From Hyphococcus flavus (lineage in GTDB: Bacteria > Pseudomonadota > Alphaproteobacteria > Caulobacterales > Parvularculaceae): a DNA stretch of 64,000 bases. Position numbers and translations under genes: made by a program. Of the stretch, positions 27,441-38,375 are shown piece by piece. Below the pieces are notes generated by a model. It made no database searches, was not told the DNA's origin, and saw only the letters and a list, made by a program, of their open reading frames with translations. Numbering within the stretch: position 1 is the first letter of the stretch; each line of letters starts with the position of its first letter. The stretch spans positions 1,007,501-1,071,500 of the forward strand of contig NZ_CP118166.1 of NCBI RefSeq assembly GCF_028748065.1, given 5' to 3'.

Positions 27441-30400
27441 GACGCTTTCCTTGCGTCTGCTGATTCAACTGCATCTATGCAGCGTTCACAAAGATCGCCA
27501 TGAGCTTCATGTACGCCGACTTCGGGGAGAATACGCCAGCAGCGGCGACACTTTTCGCCATCGGCTTTAACAGACACCACGGCCACGCTTTGCGTTTCAC
27601 CTTCAAGCCGGAAAGCCGCATCCGGTGCGGACTTATCTGTCAGCGTCGCGCCGGAAGTGATGAAAAGTTCGGCCGCATCAAGTCCGTCATAAGCCTTCAA
27701 CAACCCTTCGTCGGCTACATGCACATGCGGTGCGGCCTCCAGGCTGGCGCCAATGCGCTTTTCGCGTCGCTCGACCTCAAGGGCGCCCGTTACGACCCGG
27801 CGCACTTCGCGAATCTTCTTCCACTTGGCCCCAAGATCGTCATTGCGCCACGCGGCAGGCGTTTCCGGAAACTGCTGCAAATGCACGGAACCATCCGTAG
27901 ACGGATAACGCGATAGCCAAGCCTCTTCCATGGTGAAAACGCAAACCGGCGCCAGCCAGGTGACAAGCCGGTCGAAGACGAGCGACATCACGGTTCTTGC
28001 GGCCCGGCGGCGAACAGCATCCGGGCGGTCACAGTAAAGACTGTCCTTGCGGATATCGAGATAGAACGCCGACAATTCGAGCGACGCGAAGTCAAGGCAC
28101 TTGCGCCACACGCCCTTGAAATCAAACTTCTCATATCCTATGCGGACTTCACCATCGAGCACAGCAAGACGGTGCAACACATATTGTTCAAGCTCTGGCA
28201 TGTCAGCCGGCTCAACCCGCTCCGCATCAGAAAAGTCAGCAAGCGCACCTAACAGATAGCGCAGCGTATTTCTCAATTTACGGTAAGCATCGACAGCCGA
28301 GCCGATGATTTCCTTGCCGATCCGCAAATCTTCCGAATAATCAGAACTTGCTGTCCAGATACGAAGGATGTCCGCGCCATACTGTTGAATGATGTCAGCC
28401 GGGTCGACGACATTACCGATCGACTTTGACATTTTGCGTCCCTGATCATCCAGGACAAAACCATGGGTCAAAACCGCATCATAAGGCGCACGGCCACGCG
28501 TGCCGCAGCTTTCCAGAAGCGATGACTGAAACCAGCCGCGATGCTGGTCTGACCCTTCGAGGTAAAGATCCGCCGGCCATTTCAGATCGTTCCGCCCCTC
28601 AAGACAGAACGCGTGGGTTGACCCTGAATCGAACCAGACATCGAGAATGTCCTCAACCTTTTCAAACTGGTTCGCTGAATGATGATCGCCCAGAAAATCC
28701 TGCGACGGCGTATTGAACCAGGCGTCGGCGCCGTGTTCCCGGACCGCGTCGATAATACGCTTGTTGACGGCGGGGTCGTTTAAGGGCTCGCCCGTGTCAC
28801 GGTCGGCAAAGATCGCAATCGGCACGCCCCAGGCGCGCTGACGGGAGACGAGCCAGTCAGGACGCCCCTCCACCATGGCGCGAATGCGGTTCTTGCCGGA
28901 CGCCGGGGTGAAGTGCGTATCATCGATTGCTTTCAGCGCCGTATCACGCAAGCCGTTTTCACCCTCGCCGCCAAGACGGATGAACCATTGCGCCGTATTG
29001 CGGAAAATCACCGGCGCTTTTGAGCGCCACGAATGTGGGTAGGAGTGGGTCAACCGCCCACGTGCGAGCAATGTTCCACGCTCAATCAGCGCATCGATGA
29101 CACGCTTGTTGGCATCGCCGTCCTTGCCCTTCTTTTTGCCTTCCGTAACGATGACTTTGGCGCCTTCAAAACCTGGCGCTTCATCCGTATAAGCGCCAAA
29201 CTCATCGACCGTATGCGGAATTTCCGCCTCCATGCCGAAAGCGTCCACCCAGGCAATGTAGTCTTCTGCGCCATGCCCCGGCGCGGTGTGCACGAAACCC
29301 GTACCGGCCTCATCAGTGACGTGATCACCAGCAAGCAGCGGCACATCGAATTCATAGCCGCCGCTGAAACCTTTGAGCGGATGCGCGCACTGGACGCCCT
29401 TTAGCGTATCCGCAGGCACGTCGGCCGTTCGTTTCCATTCAGCTACCAGTCCGGCTTCGCGAACGCTTTCAGCCAGCGCATCAGACACAACCAGTTTGTC
29501 ACCCGGCTTCGACCACGGCTCGAAGTCGAGATCATCGCGCATGGCGATGACTTCATATAATCCATAAGAAAGCCTTGGCCCGTAGCAGATCGCCCGGTTG
29601 CCGGGAATCGTCCATGGCGTCGTCGTCCAGATGACGATGGATGCTCCATCAAGCAAGTCTGCCATACGAGCAGTTTCATCACTGTCTATCGACGGGTGAA
29701 GCGCAGCCTTTCCCTCATTATCAAAATGTGCAGGCGCGCGCTGGTACGGTGCAAAATGCTCAACAGGAAACTTCACCCAGATCGTTGTGGATTGATGATC
29801 GTGATATTCGATTTCCGCCTCAGCGAGCGCGGTCTGCTCAACCGGCGACCACATCACCGGCTTCGACCCGCGATAGACAACGCCTTTATCAACGAATTTT
29901 AGAAACTCTTCGACAATGGCTGCCTCAGCATTGAACGCCATGGTCGTGTAGGGATCGTCCCAATCACCTTCGACGCCGTAGCGTTTGAATTCTTCGCGCT
30001 GAATATCGACCCATTTTTCTGCGTAGTCGCGGCAAGCTTTGCGAAACTCTGCTGTCGGCACATCGCGTTTCGCCTTGCCCTTGGCGGCGAATTCTTTTTC
30101 CACCTGCCATTCGATTGGCAGGCCATGGCAATCCCAGCCGGGCACGTAGTTGGCGTCATATCCCGACATCTGCCGGGAGCGCACGACGAAGTCTTTCAAA
30201 ACCTTATTGAAAGCGTGGCCCATGTGGAGATGGCCGTTCGCATAGGGCGGGCCGTCATGAAGAACATACTTCTCTCGCCCTTTCGCGTCTTCACGCAGAC
30301 GCTCGTAAAGTTTCAACTGCGCCCACCGCGCAAGCCATTCGGGCTCGCGTTTCGGGAGCCCGGCACGCATGGGGAAATCGGTCTGGGGCAGGAATAAAGT

Positions 30401-30460
30401 GTCTTTGTAGTCGCGTCCGCTTTTATGATCGGCGGTCGATGCGTCATCAGGCATCGTCAA
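27437..30460 (-). CDS. ileS: isoleucyl-tRNA synthetase
   Basis: A 1007-residue class I tRNA synthetase. The HIGH-type signature is HMGH (79-82, in [12 protein letters not shown]), the KMSKS motif is [10 protein letters not shown], and the C terminus has a zinc-binding segment CRRCWRI...LCERCID. The editing domain ([17 protein letters not shown]) is present. The length is slightly above the E. coli enzyme, as usual in this class. The start may be Met1 (30460) or Met3. It is the first gene of the ileS-lspA operon with a long non-coding leader upstream. Confidence 0.97.
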   Translation of the reverse strand: MTMPDDASTADHKSGRDYKDTLFLPQTDFPMRAGLPKREPEWLARWAQLKLYERLREDAKGREKYVLHDGPPYANGHLHMGHAFNKVLKDFVVRSRQMSGYDANYVPGWDCHGLPIEWQVEKEFAAKGKAKRDVPTAEFRKACRDYAEKWVDIQREEFKRYGVEGDWDDPYTTMAFNAEAAIVEEFLKFVDKGVVYRGSKPVMWSPVEQTALAEAEIEYHDHQSTTIWVKFPVEHFAPYQRAPAHFDNEGKAALHPSIDSDETARMADLLDGASIVIWTTTPWTIPGNRAICYGPRLSYGLYEVIAMRDDLDFEPWSKPGDKLVVSDALAESVREAGLVAEWKRTADVPADTLKGVQCAHPLKGFSGGYEFDVPLLAGDHVTDEAGTGFVHTAPGHGAEDYIAWVDAFGMEAEIPHTVDEFGAYTDEAPGFEGAKVIVTEGKKKGKDGDANKRVIDALIERGTLLARGRLTHSYPHSWRSKAPVIFRNTAQWFIRLGGEGENGLRDTALKAIDDTHFTPASGKNRIRAMVEGRPDWLVSRQRAWGVPIAIFADRDTGEPLNDPAVNKRIIDAVREHGADAWFNTPSQDFLGDHHSANQFEKVEDILDVWFDSGSTHAFCLEGRNDLKWPADLYLEGSDQHRGWFQSSLLESCGTRGRAPYDAVLTHGFVLDDQGRKMSKSIGNVVDPADIIQQYGADILRIWTASSDYSEDLRIGKEIIGSAVDAYRKLRNTLRYLLGALADFSDAERVEPADMPELEQYVLHRLAVLDGEVRIGYEKFDFKGVWRKCLDFASLELSAFYLDIRKDSLYCDRPDAVRRRAARTVMSLVFDRLVTWLAPVCVFTMEEAWLSRYPSTDGSVHLQQFPETPAAWRNDDLGAKWKKIREVRRVVTGALEVERREKRIGASLEAAPHVHVADEGLLKAYDGLDAAELFITSGATLTDKSAPDAAFRLEGETQSVAVVSVKADGEKCRRCWRILPEVGVHEAHGDLCERCIDAVESADARKAS

Positions 30461-30853
30461 ATCTCTTCTATCAGGTGTTGTCGTTTAAGGGTGAGCAAGG
30501 CCCGGTCCCGGGCGCGTTTGTCAAGCCTTAAGTCAGCTAGTTGCGCACCGGTCCGGGCTGATAATTCGAATGACGCCCGATATGGATATGGTTGATCCGA
30601 TCAACATGCGGTCCTTGTTAGCAGGCCGGGCAATACAAGTCACGGCGCTGGTGACCGCGACTCAATCAGAGACCCGAAAGGCCGAAAGGATATTCCGAGC
30701 GCCATATGCTGATGTCGGCAAGACTGAAGATCGCGCATCAAGCTTGCGAGCCACACTGTCACTGAAGTTTTGCACCAACAAAGTTAGTAAGCACTCACTT
30801 ACAGGTTTTTTATCAGGTTCGCGCTAAGGCTGAAATGCGCCAAACGCTAAACG
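30461..30853. other. 393-base non-coding stretch upstream of ileS
   Basis: No convincing gene. An 85-codon ORF at 30570-30827 on the plus strand has no recognisable domain or ribosome-binding motif. I do not see a T-box-like tRNA-responsive leader, which is not expected in this class. The only structured element noticed is the palindrome at 30787-30802. The ileS promoter should be near the left end. Confidence 0.5.
30787..30802. promoter_or_regulatory. TetR-type palindrome
   Basis: GTAAG (30787-30791), six bases, CTTAC (30798-30802) is a perfect inverted repeat of the spacing and base composition typical of TetR-family operators. No TetR gene lies near, and the site is over 300 bases from ileS. 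It may be a leftover operator, or control a downstream transcript I cannot see. Confidence 0.35.
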
Positions 30854-31567
30854 CTAGATAAGCTCGAGACGGTAAACCCTTGTATCGCTGGCTTCGCAGG
30901 ACATCGCCCGCGACCAGCTTTCACGCCCGCGCTGCGCGCTCACATTTGCTGTCATCAACAAGGCGCCGCCACGGTCTTCTATCGATGCGGGACGATATGG
31001 CGCCGTTACCACAAAGCCGCGCTCGGCAAGGGCGCTGCGCGCGTGGTCGAGGCAAACCTGATATGCGGCGTCAACGGAAATACGCGCCGGCGCAGCGGCG
31101 CCGTCAAGACGATCATCGAGCCCATCATCATACTCGCCTTCGTGAGGCGCTTCTTCATAGTCGTACTCGTCTTCGTAACGATCATCATAAGCACGGTCGT
31201 AATAATCTGCCGCCCCCGCATCGCGGCGGCCATCGTAATACCCGTCATAGTAACGGTCTCGCGAATAGCGAGCGCGCTCACGGTCTTCAGAAAGTTCGTT
31301 CAATATGATCGCGCCGCCAATCACACCCAATGCGATCGCCGCCGCCTTTCCGCCGCCGCCATGGCGATGGTGGCGACGTCCATGGCGGTAATGGCCGCGG
31401 TGACGATAGGACTTGTACCCGGCCGCATGATAGCCGCCGCCATAATAACCGCTTGAGTAATGAACGCTGACATGGCTGCCGCCATAAGCCATCGCCGGCG
31501 CGCCAATCCCAAGAGAAAGCGCGGCTGCTGCCGCGCCGATCATGATTTTTCGGGAAACAGATTTCAT
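30854..31567 (-). CDS. His/Gly/Tyr-rich secreted protein of unknown function
   Basis: A protein of 237 residues after start 31567 (ATG with AGGAAA ten bases upstream; two further in-frame starts to 31591 exist). It has a signal peptide ending APAMA, then a Gly/Tyr/His tract (YYGGGYHAAGYKSYRHRGHY, HGRRHHRHGGGG), a helix GKAAAIALGVIGGAIILNEL, then an Arg/Asp/Tyr-rich stretch (YDGYYDGRRD) and an acidic run, and finally a folded C-terminal domain with two Cys. The His/Gly region could bind metal. I do not recognise a family; low-complexity, exported and probably envelope-associated. Confidence 0.7.
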   Translation of the reverse strand: MKSVSRKIMIGAAAAALSLGIGAPAMAYGGSHVSVHYSSGYYGGGYHAAGYKSYRHRGHYRHGRRHHRHGGGGKAAAIALGVIGGAIILNELSEDRERARYSRDRYYDGYYDGRRDAGAADYYDRAYDDRYEDEYDYEEAPHEGEYDDGLDDRLDGAAAPARISVDAAYQVCLDHARSALAERGFVVTAPYRPASIEDRGGALLMTANVSAQRGRESWSRAMSCEASDTRVYRLELI

Positions 31568-31583
31568 CGCGAATTTCCTACTC

Positions 31584-31745
31584 ATGGCCATCCCTACTCA
31601 TTGCCATCAATGCAAAGTCCGGGCAGGCTGCATCCCGTACTATGCTCACCGATTTTCATTGGCTTTGTGTCGAGAATGTGGCGAACAGCCGATCTCAAAA
31701 CACGACCTTGCGAGCGTTATTAACCAAGCAATTCCCGCGCCATGA
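31584..31745 (+). CDS. possible 53-residue double-CxxC protein
   Basis: An ORF from ATG 31584 that encodes MAIPTHCHQCKVRAGCI...LCRECGEQPISKHDL. The two pairs, CHQC and CREC, have the spacing of a small zinc ribbon. It starts 17 bases from the divergent secreted-protein start and overlaps the end of ribF by 26 bases. There is no good ribosome-binding motif. It is either a real tiny zinc protein or chance; the paired cysteines are the only support. Confidence 0.35.
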   Translation: MAIPTHCHQCKVRAGCIPYYAHRFSLALCRECGEQPISKHDLASVINQAIPAP

Positions 31746-32616
31746 GACAGTCTTCCGCAATCTGAGCCTTTAGGGCGTCCAGGCCGTCAAACTTCTTTTC
31801 ATCACGCAGAAATGCGTGGAATGAAATCTGTATTTCCTGCCCGTAAAGGTCGCCCTCAAAATCGAAAAGATAGGTTTCCAGTAAAGGCGCATCAGACCCC
31901 ACCGTCGGCCTGCGGCCGAAGTTCGACACAGCGCCATAGACCTTGCCATTAACGACAGCGCGCGTTGCGTAAACCCCATTACGAGGCTCCACCAGCGAAC
32001 CGAGCGTCATATTCGCAGTCGGGAAACCTATAGTCCGCCCGACTTTACGGCCTTCCTCAACGGATCGCGTGACAGACCACGGCCGACCGAGCATCTCTCG
32101 CGCCTCGTCCATCGCGCCATCTCGAATTGCTTCGCGTATGGCGCTTGATCCGTATTTGCCCTCGCCATCGCTATCGTCGAGAAGCTCAACGAGCTTTACC
32201 TTCATGCCGGCCTGCTCACCCAGCGCCTTCAAAGCAGCACCATCACCTGCGCGCTTCGCCCCAAAACGGAAATCCGCCCCCGCCATAACACCCGCAAGCA
32301 AAAAGCGGCCAACGAGCACATCATTTACGAATTGTTCCGGCGTCATGGACGCGAGCTCTGCGTCAAACGTCAGTGTAAAGATTTCATTGACGCCGTGACT
32401 GCGCAGAATCGAGTCGCGAGCAGGCGAGCTGGTTAGCAAAAAAGGCGGCGCATCAGGCTGAAAAAACCGGCGCGGATGCGGCTCAAACAACACCACGCCA
32501 AGCTTAGCATCATGTTGACTGGCAAACGCGGATGTTTCTTTCAACAAAAACTGATGGCCAAGATGAACGCCGTCAAAGTTGCCAATCGCAGCAATGTATC
32601 GATTCCGCCCTACCAC
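31720..32616 (-). CDS. ribF: bifunctional riboflavin kinase/FAD synthetase
   Basis: A 298-residue enzyme making FMN and FAD. The nucleotidyltransferase half has IGNFDGVHLGH with the ATP-binding His, FEPHPRRFF, and GRPWSVTRSVEEGRKVGRTIGFPTAN links to the kinase half, with NGVYATRAV and the Asp/Arg-rich ending. Start at 32616 (M in VGRNRYIAAIG) overlaps the stop of the upstream HAD gene by seven bases, so the two are translationally coupled, as in other Alphaproteobacteria. Confidence 0.96.
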   Translation of the reverse strand: MVGRNRYIAAIGNFDGVHLGHQFLLKETSAFASQHDAKLGVVLFEPHPRRFFQPDAPPFLLTSSPARDSILRSHGVNEIFTLTFDAELASMTPEQFVNDVLVGRFLLAGVMAGADFRFGAKRAGDGAALKALGEQAGMKVKLVELLDDSDGEGKYGSSAIREAIRDGAMDEAREMLGRPWSVTRSVEEGRKVGRTIGFPTANMTLGSLVEPRNGVYATRAVVNGKVYGAVSNFGRRPTVGSDAPLLETYLFDFEGDLYGQEIQISFHAFLRDEKKFDGLDALKAQIAEDCLMARELLG

Positions 32617-33458
32617 CGAAGCAACTCCGCAACCGCAGTCGCATGGACGCCCGCCTCATTTAATTGTGCGCTAACGTCAGCATGATCTCCACCGCCATCA
32701 TGAATGCCGCCAGCCCCTGTAACCAGCATAGCATCGATGCCCTGGTCATTAGCGCCCCTTATATCCGTCAATAAGCCGTCGCCCACGGCGAGAATACGGG
32801 ACGCCGCAACGCCAGGCTTGATACGGTCAATGACTTTGTTAGCTTGCTCATAGATTGGCGCATGAGGCTTGCCGCCATAAGCGACATTACCTCCAAGCTC
32901 CTTATAAATTTCTGCAAGCGCGCCCGCGCACCAGATACGTCTCCCGCCCCAGTTCACAATAATGTCCGGATTGGCGCAGATCATGGGCAATCGCAGTTCC
33001 GCAGCATGCCCCAAAATTTCACGATACTCATAAGGATGCTCCCGGTCGTCATTCATCAGTCCGGTGCAAATGATAAAACCGGCTTCTTCCAGTTGAACGA
33101 AATTAATATCCAGGTTTTCGAACAGCGGGTCATCTTTCGACGGGCCTATGCGAAACGCCGGCGCAGGCAGATGGCGCTCAATCATAGCTCGTGTCGCATC
33201 GCCTGATGTCACGACCGCATCGTAAGCATCCGAAGATAGGCCAAGCCGGTCAAGCTGCGCCGGGATAATAGATGATGGGCGCGGCGCATTGGTGAGAATG
33301 ATGATCGGGCCCCGCGCCTTTCGGAAATTGATCATCGCCTCTTCAACGCCCGCGATCAACTCGACGCCATTATGAATAACGCCCCAAGCATCGCACAACA
33401 TAGCATCGTAATCGGACGCCAGGGTACGGATAGAAGATATGAATCGCGGCCTGCTCAC
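32610..33458 (-). CDS. TIGR01459-type HAD hydrolase
   Basis: A 282-residue HAD-superfamily phosphatase of the class IIA (NagD-like) type. Motif I is CDAWGVIHNG, motif II TNAPRP, and motif IV is ILAVGDGLLTDIRGAND; the cap domain holds the PICANPDIIVNWGG and GGKPHAPIY segments. TIGR01459 proteins are alphaproteobacterial. The substrate is not known. It forms an overlapping pair with ribF, suggesting a role in flavin phosphate metabolism, but this is only inferred from position. Confidence 0.9.
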   Translation of the reverse strand: MSRPRFISSIRTLASDYDAMLCDAWGVIHNGVELIAGVEEAMINFRKARGPIIILTNAPRPSSIIPAQLDRLGLSSDAYDAVVTSGDATRAMIERHLPAPAFRIGPSKDDPLFENLDINFVQLEEAGFIICTGLMNDDREHPYEYREILGHAAELRLPMICANPDIIVNWGGRRIWCAGALAEIYKELGGNVAYGGKPHAPIYEQANKVIDRIKPGVAASRILAVGDGLLTDIRGANDQGIDAMLVTGAGGIHDGGGDHADVSAQLNEAGVHATAVAELLRW

Positions 33459-33485
33459 CAGATGAGGCCGATAAGCCGGACGCGA

Positions 33486-33905
33486 TTAGGCGTCAAGCGC
33501 AAGGCGCCGCCGCAGCTTCAACATGGCGCTTTCATCATCGTTTTCACACCAACGTCGCGCCGCTTCGGGATCAGTAAAGGTTTTTGCAGACCAGCTAGTT
33601 TTGCTGATCAAGGCGATGTAAAGTTCAAGCGCTTTATCAAACCTATCATCCGGAACAATGAACCCGATGCGGACCCAGGGCACGGAATAGCTCGCGGCGC
33701 CGTCAATCGCGGCGCTTAACTCCTGATCAGATTCCGGAAAATCAAGCTGCGTGACGTCCCTGAGGTCTATGAGTTGATACCGGGCATAGTCCGAGCGTGG
33801 GTCGCTGTAGAACGCCTGATCAGCGCTCCGCGCTTCATCAGCCGTGACGTGGCCGAAATATCGCCATTCTATTCCGTGATCGGCCCATTGAGTTTCATGC
33901 GGCAT
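33486..33905 (-). CDS. conserved hypothetical protein, SpoIIAA/STAS-like suspected
   Basis: A 139-residue cytoplasmic protein: WADHGIEWRYFGHVTADEA, then DPRSDYARYQLIDLRDVTQLDF, VPWVRIGFIVPDDRFDKALELYI, and FTDPEAARRWCE. The alternating strand/helix layout and LIDLRDV segment resemble the STAS/SpoIIAA-like fold used in signalling and lipid-binding proteins; I cannot name a Pfam family with confidence. There is no signal peptide. It lies 24 bases upstream of the degenerate-EAL gene stop. Confidence 0.7.
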   Translation of the reverse strand: MPHETQWADHGIEWRYFGHVTADEARSADQAFYSDPRSDYARYQLIDLRDVTQLDFPESDQELSAAIDGAASYSVPWVRIGFIVPDDRFDKALELYIALISKTSWSAKTFTDPEAARRWCENDDESAMLKLRRRLALDA

Positions 33906-33929
33906 GTCACGCCTCGCATAGCAATTCGT

Positions 33930-35000
33930 TTATGACGCCAGCGCGAAGTCATCCTTTGGTCCCAAATACCCTTGAGCGGGCTTTGGCGCCCCAAACAGAT
34001 TGCCCTGACCATAATCGATACCTAGCGCCAGAATGCCGGGCAATTGCGATTCAAGCTCAACCTTTTCGACAATCAGATCGATATTGTTGTCATGCAGGTT
34101 TTGCTTGAATGACTGGATTCGCCCCTCACCCACTGAACCCTTGGCGCTTTCAGCAAGCAACATCGCGCTTGACGCTTTGACATAGCGGAAGCCTCGCTCC
34201 CCGAGCGCTCGCCAATTAAGGTCAAATCGCCTGATATGATCTACGGAAAACGAGAACCCGCGATCCGCCACAGCTCGCATGTTGGATTTGACGCGCTCAT
34301 GCATCATTTCAACTGCAGGATAGGTGAATTCAAAGATTATCTGATGTGCAAAGTCTTCATTTGCATCAAGGTAATCCGTAAACCGAACGAAAAAGTCCTG
34401 GTCGAAAATCGTTGCTGGCGAGATGTTGCAGAAAATTCTGTATTGCGCGCCCGCAGCGCCGAGCTGGCGAAGCGCCTGAACCGCACGCAATAAAATCATA
34501 TTGTCGATCAGCCCGATCCGGTTCGCCCGCTCGGCGGCGTCCAGATAATCATTCGGCTGCAAAAACCGGCCGTCCTCCTGGCGCAACCGTGAGAACGCCT
34601 CAAAATAGCGTAACTTACGCTGCGGCAAGCTGACGATTGGCTGCAGATATAGATCGACTCTATCATTTTCAATGGCGCTTTGGACAGCGCGCAATGCATC
34701 AGCGTCTTCCGGCTGCCCTTTGTTTACAGAATCAAACTTCAGTTTTGGCGCCGATTTGTCTTTAGGATTGAATTTTCGAACCAAACTGCTCAGCAACTCT
34801 ATTTCCTGCTGCGCCTTGCTGAGCGCAAAACTCGCACGAGCATGTAATATCAAGGAACAAACAAGCCCGCATGCGAGCCAGATTTCAAAATCCGGCTTAA
34901 ATCCTGACCGTACAGTTGCAATGATCAAGAACGCAGCAGCGATGCCAGCAGCGAACAATACCATTGCGCCGTAACGCGAACTTTTCTGCCGAAAATTCAT
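33930..35000 (-). CDS. membrane-anchored protein with degenerate EAL domain (TipF-like architecture)
   Basis: A 356-residue protein from ATG 35000. Two membrane helices (about 13-30 and 41-56) and a short helical linker (LSKAQQEIELLSSL) precede an EAL-fold domain (about 100-345). Catalytic features are eroded: EAL reads EAF (YFEAFSRL), the ELTE strand reads FEFTYP, the DDFG loop is VDHIRRF, and LKID is VKAS. The Asn of NIS (CNISP), the VEKVE glutamate and the C-terminal QGNLFG are retained. It probably binds c-di-GMP or partners rather than hydrolysing it. TipF of Caulobacter has the same layout and guides flagellar placement; homology is inference. An in-frame extension to 35048 exists. Confidence 0.78.
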   Translation of the reverse strand: MNFRQKSSRYGAMVLFAAGIAAAFLIIATVRSGFKPDFEIWLACGLVCSLILHARASFALSKAQQEIELLSSLVRKFNPKDKSAPKLKFDSVNKGQPEDADALRAVQSAIENDRVDLYLQPIVSLPQRKLRYFEAFSRLRQEDGRFLQPNDYLDAAERANRIGLIDNMILLRAVQALRQLGAAGAQYRIFCNISPATIFDQDFFVRFTDYLDANEDFAHQIIFEFTYPAVEMMHERVKSNMRAVADRGFSFSVDHIRRFDLNWRALGERGFRYVKASSAMLLAESAKGSVGEGRIQSFKQNLHDNNIDLIVEKVELESQLPGILALGIDYGQGNLFGAPKPAQGYLGPKDDFALAS

Positions 35001-35125
35001 TCTCGCAAAATCCAGACATCTCAGAGGCGGACATGCGCCCCGTTCCATAAAAACTTTTACGAAAATTGTCTTTAAAAGCGATTAAAGCAGCTCGGTTGGG
35101 GTGCATGCAGAGCAAATGCGAGCAA

Positions 35126-35159
35126 CAAAAACGCCCGCCCGGCATTACCGGGCGGGCGT
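35126..35159 (-). terminator. intrinsic terminator downstream of the OmpA-family lipoprotein
   Basis: ACGCCCGCCCGG (35131-35142) and CCGGGCGGGCGT (35148-35159) make a perfect 12-base stem with a five-base loop; on the reverse strand it is followed by a T-run (A's at 35126-35130). Confidence 0.9.
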
Positions 35160-35191
35160 GTAACAATCGATTAATCCTTAACTGAAGATTA

Positions 35192-35857
35192 TCAGTTGAA
35201 CGCGCTGTCAATCGGGTCAATCACGATTTCAACACGGCGGTTCGCTGAACGGCCTGATTCAGTGCTGTTGTCACCGATGGGACGCGTCTCTCCGAAACCA
35301 ACGGAGCGCAACCGGGCTGGCGATACGCTCTGCCCGGCAAGATAGCTGGACACTGACTGCGCACGCCGTTCGGAGAGCCGCTGGTTGTAATCTTCTGGCC
35401 CCGTTGAGTCCGCGTGACCATAAACGCTGATGGTGGTTTTATCATACTCTTCGAACACGAGAGCGACGGAGTTCAGCGTTTCATAGAAACCTGGGTTTAT
35501 GTCCGACTGGTTTACCGCAAAAGTAATGTCAGACGGCATCAGCAAAATCAGGTTATCGCCGTCGCGCTGCACCTGAACGCCGCTGTTTACGAGGCGTTCA
35601 CGCAACTTAGCCTGCTGGCGATCCTGATAGACACCGATGCCAACGCCAATGGCCGCGCCCGCAGCAGCCCCGATGGCCGCGCCCTTGCCGGGCCTGCCAG
35701 CGATGGCGCCGGCGATGGCTCCAGCAGCGGCGCCCGCAGCAGCGCCGCCGGCGCCAGAGGTCACGGTTCGGCTCGCCCGTCGCTCGCCAGTATAAGGGTT
35801 CGTTGAACAGCCAACGGCAAAGACCGCGACTGTCGCCAAAATGAGTGCTTTGCGCAT
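35192..35857 (-). CDS. OmpA-family lipoprotein with glycine zipper
   Basis: A 221-residue outer-membrane lipoprotein. The lipobox is AVGC (Cys17). Residues 34-75 are a Gly/Ala-rich zipper (GAGGAAAGAAAGAIAGAIAG, IGAAAGAAIGVGIG), and residues about 100-215 are an OmpA/MotB peptidoglycan-binding domain (VYGHADSTGPEDYNQRLSERRA and NRRVEI). It anchors outer membrane to peptidoglycan. The ATG at 35857 begins the signal and has AGGAAG upstream; an in-frame ATG at 35890 is unlikely. It has its own terminator. Confidence 0.93.
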   Translation of the reverse strand: MRKALILATVAVFAVGCSTNPYTGERRASRTVTSGAGGAAAGAAAGAIAGAIAGRPGKGAAIGAAAGAAIGVGIGVYQDRQQAKLRERLVNSGVQVQRDGDNLILLMPSDITFAVNQSDINPGFYETLNSVALVFEEYDKTTISVYGHADSTGPEDYNQRLSERRAQSVSSYLAGQSVSPARLRSVGFGETRPIGDNSTESGRSANRRVEIVIDPIDSAFN

Positions 35858-36092
35858 GGGTTCACTTCCTTTCACGCGTTGCATGGCCATTTGAATTTCA
35901 ATTCCGCTATTGTCCGGCGTTTAGCCGCCCCTTTGGCCACATGGGTCAGCGCCGCCACTATGGCGTTATTGCGGTTCGGCTCGAATTAAAAACACGTAAT
36001 TGCGGCGAAAGTTGCGCCAGAACCCGATCTCACGATTTGTTTCCGGATTAGATGCTCTTGGGCTCAAGCACCCACAAAAATCACCCGCCCCC

Positions 36093-36121
36093 TTGACCCA
36101 ACCCCGGCCCGATCCTAAATC
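36093..36121 (+). promoter_or_regulatory. groESL promoter
   Basis: TTGACC (36093-36098), 17-base spacer, TAAATC (36116-36121) lies directly before the CIRCE operator. This is a housekeeping-type promoter; the spacing and CCCG-rich spacer also allow a sigma32-type reading, which I cannot decide. Confidence 0.6.
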
Positions 36122-36156
36122 GCCGCTAGCACTCACTTAATATGAGTGCTAGCGGC
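36122..36156 (+). promoter_or_regulatory. CIRCE operator (HrcA binding site)
   Basis: GCCGCTAGCACTC (36122-36134), nine-base spacer, GAGTGCTAGCGGC (36144-36156) matches the CIRCE consensus TTAGCACTC-N9-GAGTGCTAA with 13-base arms. HrcA bound here would repress groESL until heat shock. The site abuts the -10 box. The hrcA gene is outside the window. Confidence 0.92.
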
Positions 36157-36229
36157 TGCGCCCGCTTATGCGCAATATGTTTAACCGGTTGTTTTTACTA
36201 GAAAAACTCAGCCAAGGGAGACCAAATCT

Positions 36230-36517
36230 ATGGCTTTCAGGCCTCTCCATGACCGCGTGTTGGTCCGTCGTATCGAAGAAGACGAAAAAACCGCTGGCGG
36301 CATCATCATCCCCGATACCGCGAAGGAAAAGCCCCAGCAGGGCGAAGTTGTAGCGTGCGGCTCAGGCGCGCGCGGCGACGACAATGAAATCGTGCCGCTA
36401 GACGTCAAGTCTGGCGACAAAATCCTGTTCGGCAAGTGGTCGGGCTCGGAAGTGAAAATCGACGGTGAGGATCTCTTGATCATGAAAGAGTCCGACATCC
36501 TCGGGATCATCGACTAA
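36230..36517 (+). CDS. groES: co-chaperonin GroES
   Basis: A 95-residue Gro[36 protein letters not shown] carries the mobile loop that contacts GroEL, and [20 protein letters not shown] is the family C terminus. AAGGGAGA precedes the ATG. It is the first gene of the CIRCE-controlled groESL operon; groEL follows after 36 bases. Confidence 0.98.
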   Translation: MAFRPLHDRVLVRRIEEDEKTAGGIIIPDTAKEKPQQGEVVACGSGARGDDNEIVPLDVKSGDKILFGKWSGSEVKIDGEDLLIMKESDILGIID

Positions 36518-36541
36518 CCCCAACAAGTTTTGAATATTTAA

Positions 36542-38203
<1,662 letters not shown>

Positions 38204-38235
38204 TCGCTCGCCTAAGAAGCTTTAGTTGCGTACCC

Positions 38236-38270
38236 AAAGGGCGGCTCTTCGGAGCCGCCCTTTTTGTTTT
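38236..38270 (+). terminator. intrinsic terminator after groEL
   Basis: AAAGGGCGGCTC, loop TTCG, GAGCCGCCCTTT followed by TTGTTTT: a stable tetraloop hairpin with a T-run, ending the groESL transcript. Confidence 0.92.
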
Positions 38271-38375
38271 AATGCGCAGTTATACACGCTAAGCGGGAAT
38301 TTCCTCGCTTTGATTGCATGCGGCGAAAGCTTTGATAAGGTTCCAACGGGGGCAAAAAATCGGCGGGGGCTGGTA

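Larger units (their letters stand above)
35858..36229. other. 372-base divergent regulatory region between OmpA-type lipoprotein and groES
   Basis: No gene is supported. A 68-codon plus-strand ORF at 35845-36051 overlaps the lipoprotein start and has no domain. The right part holds the groESL promoter and CIRCE element listed separately; the left part should hold the lipoprotein promoter. Confidence 0.6.

Noticed and set aside
30570..30827. 85-codon ORF in the ileS upstream gap
   Set aside because: No ribosome-binding motif, domain or composition matching a protein; left as non-coding.
31043..31456. 137-codon hydrophobic ORF antisense to the His/Gly-rich protein
   Set aside because: Hydrophobicity is the complement of His/Arg-rich codons; the reverse strand has signal peptide and ribosome-binding motif.
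35845..36051. 68-codon ORF upstream of groES
   Set aside because: Overlaps the start of the OmpA-type lipoprotein on the other strand and has no domain.
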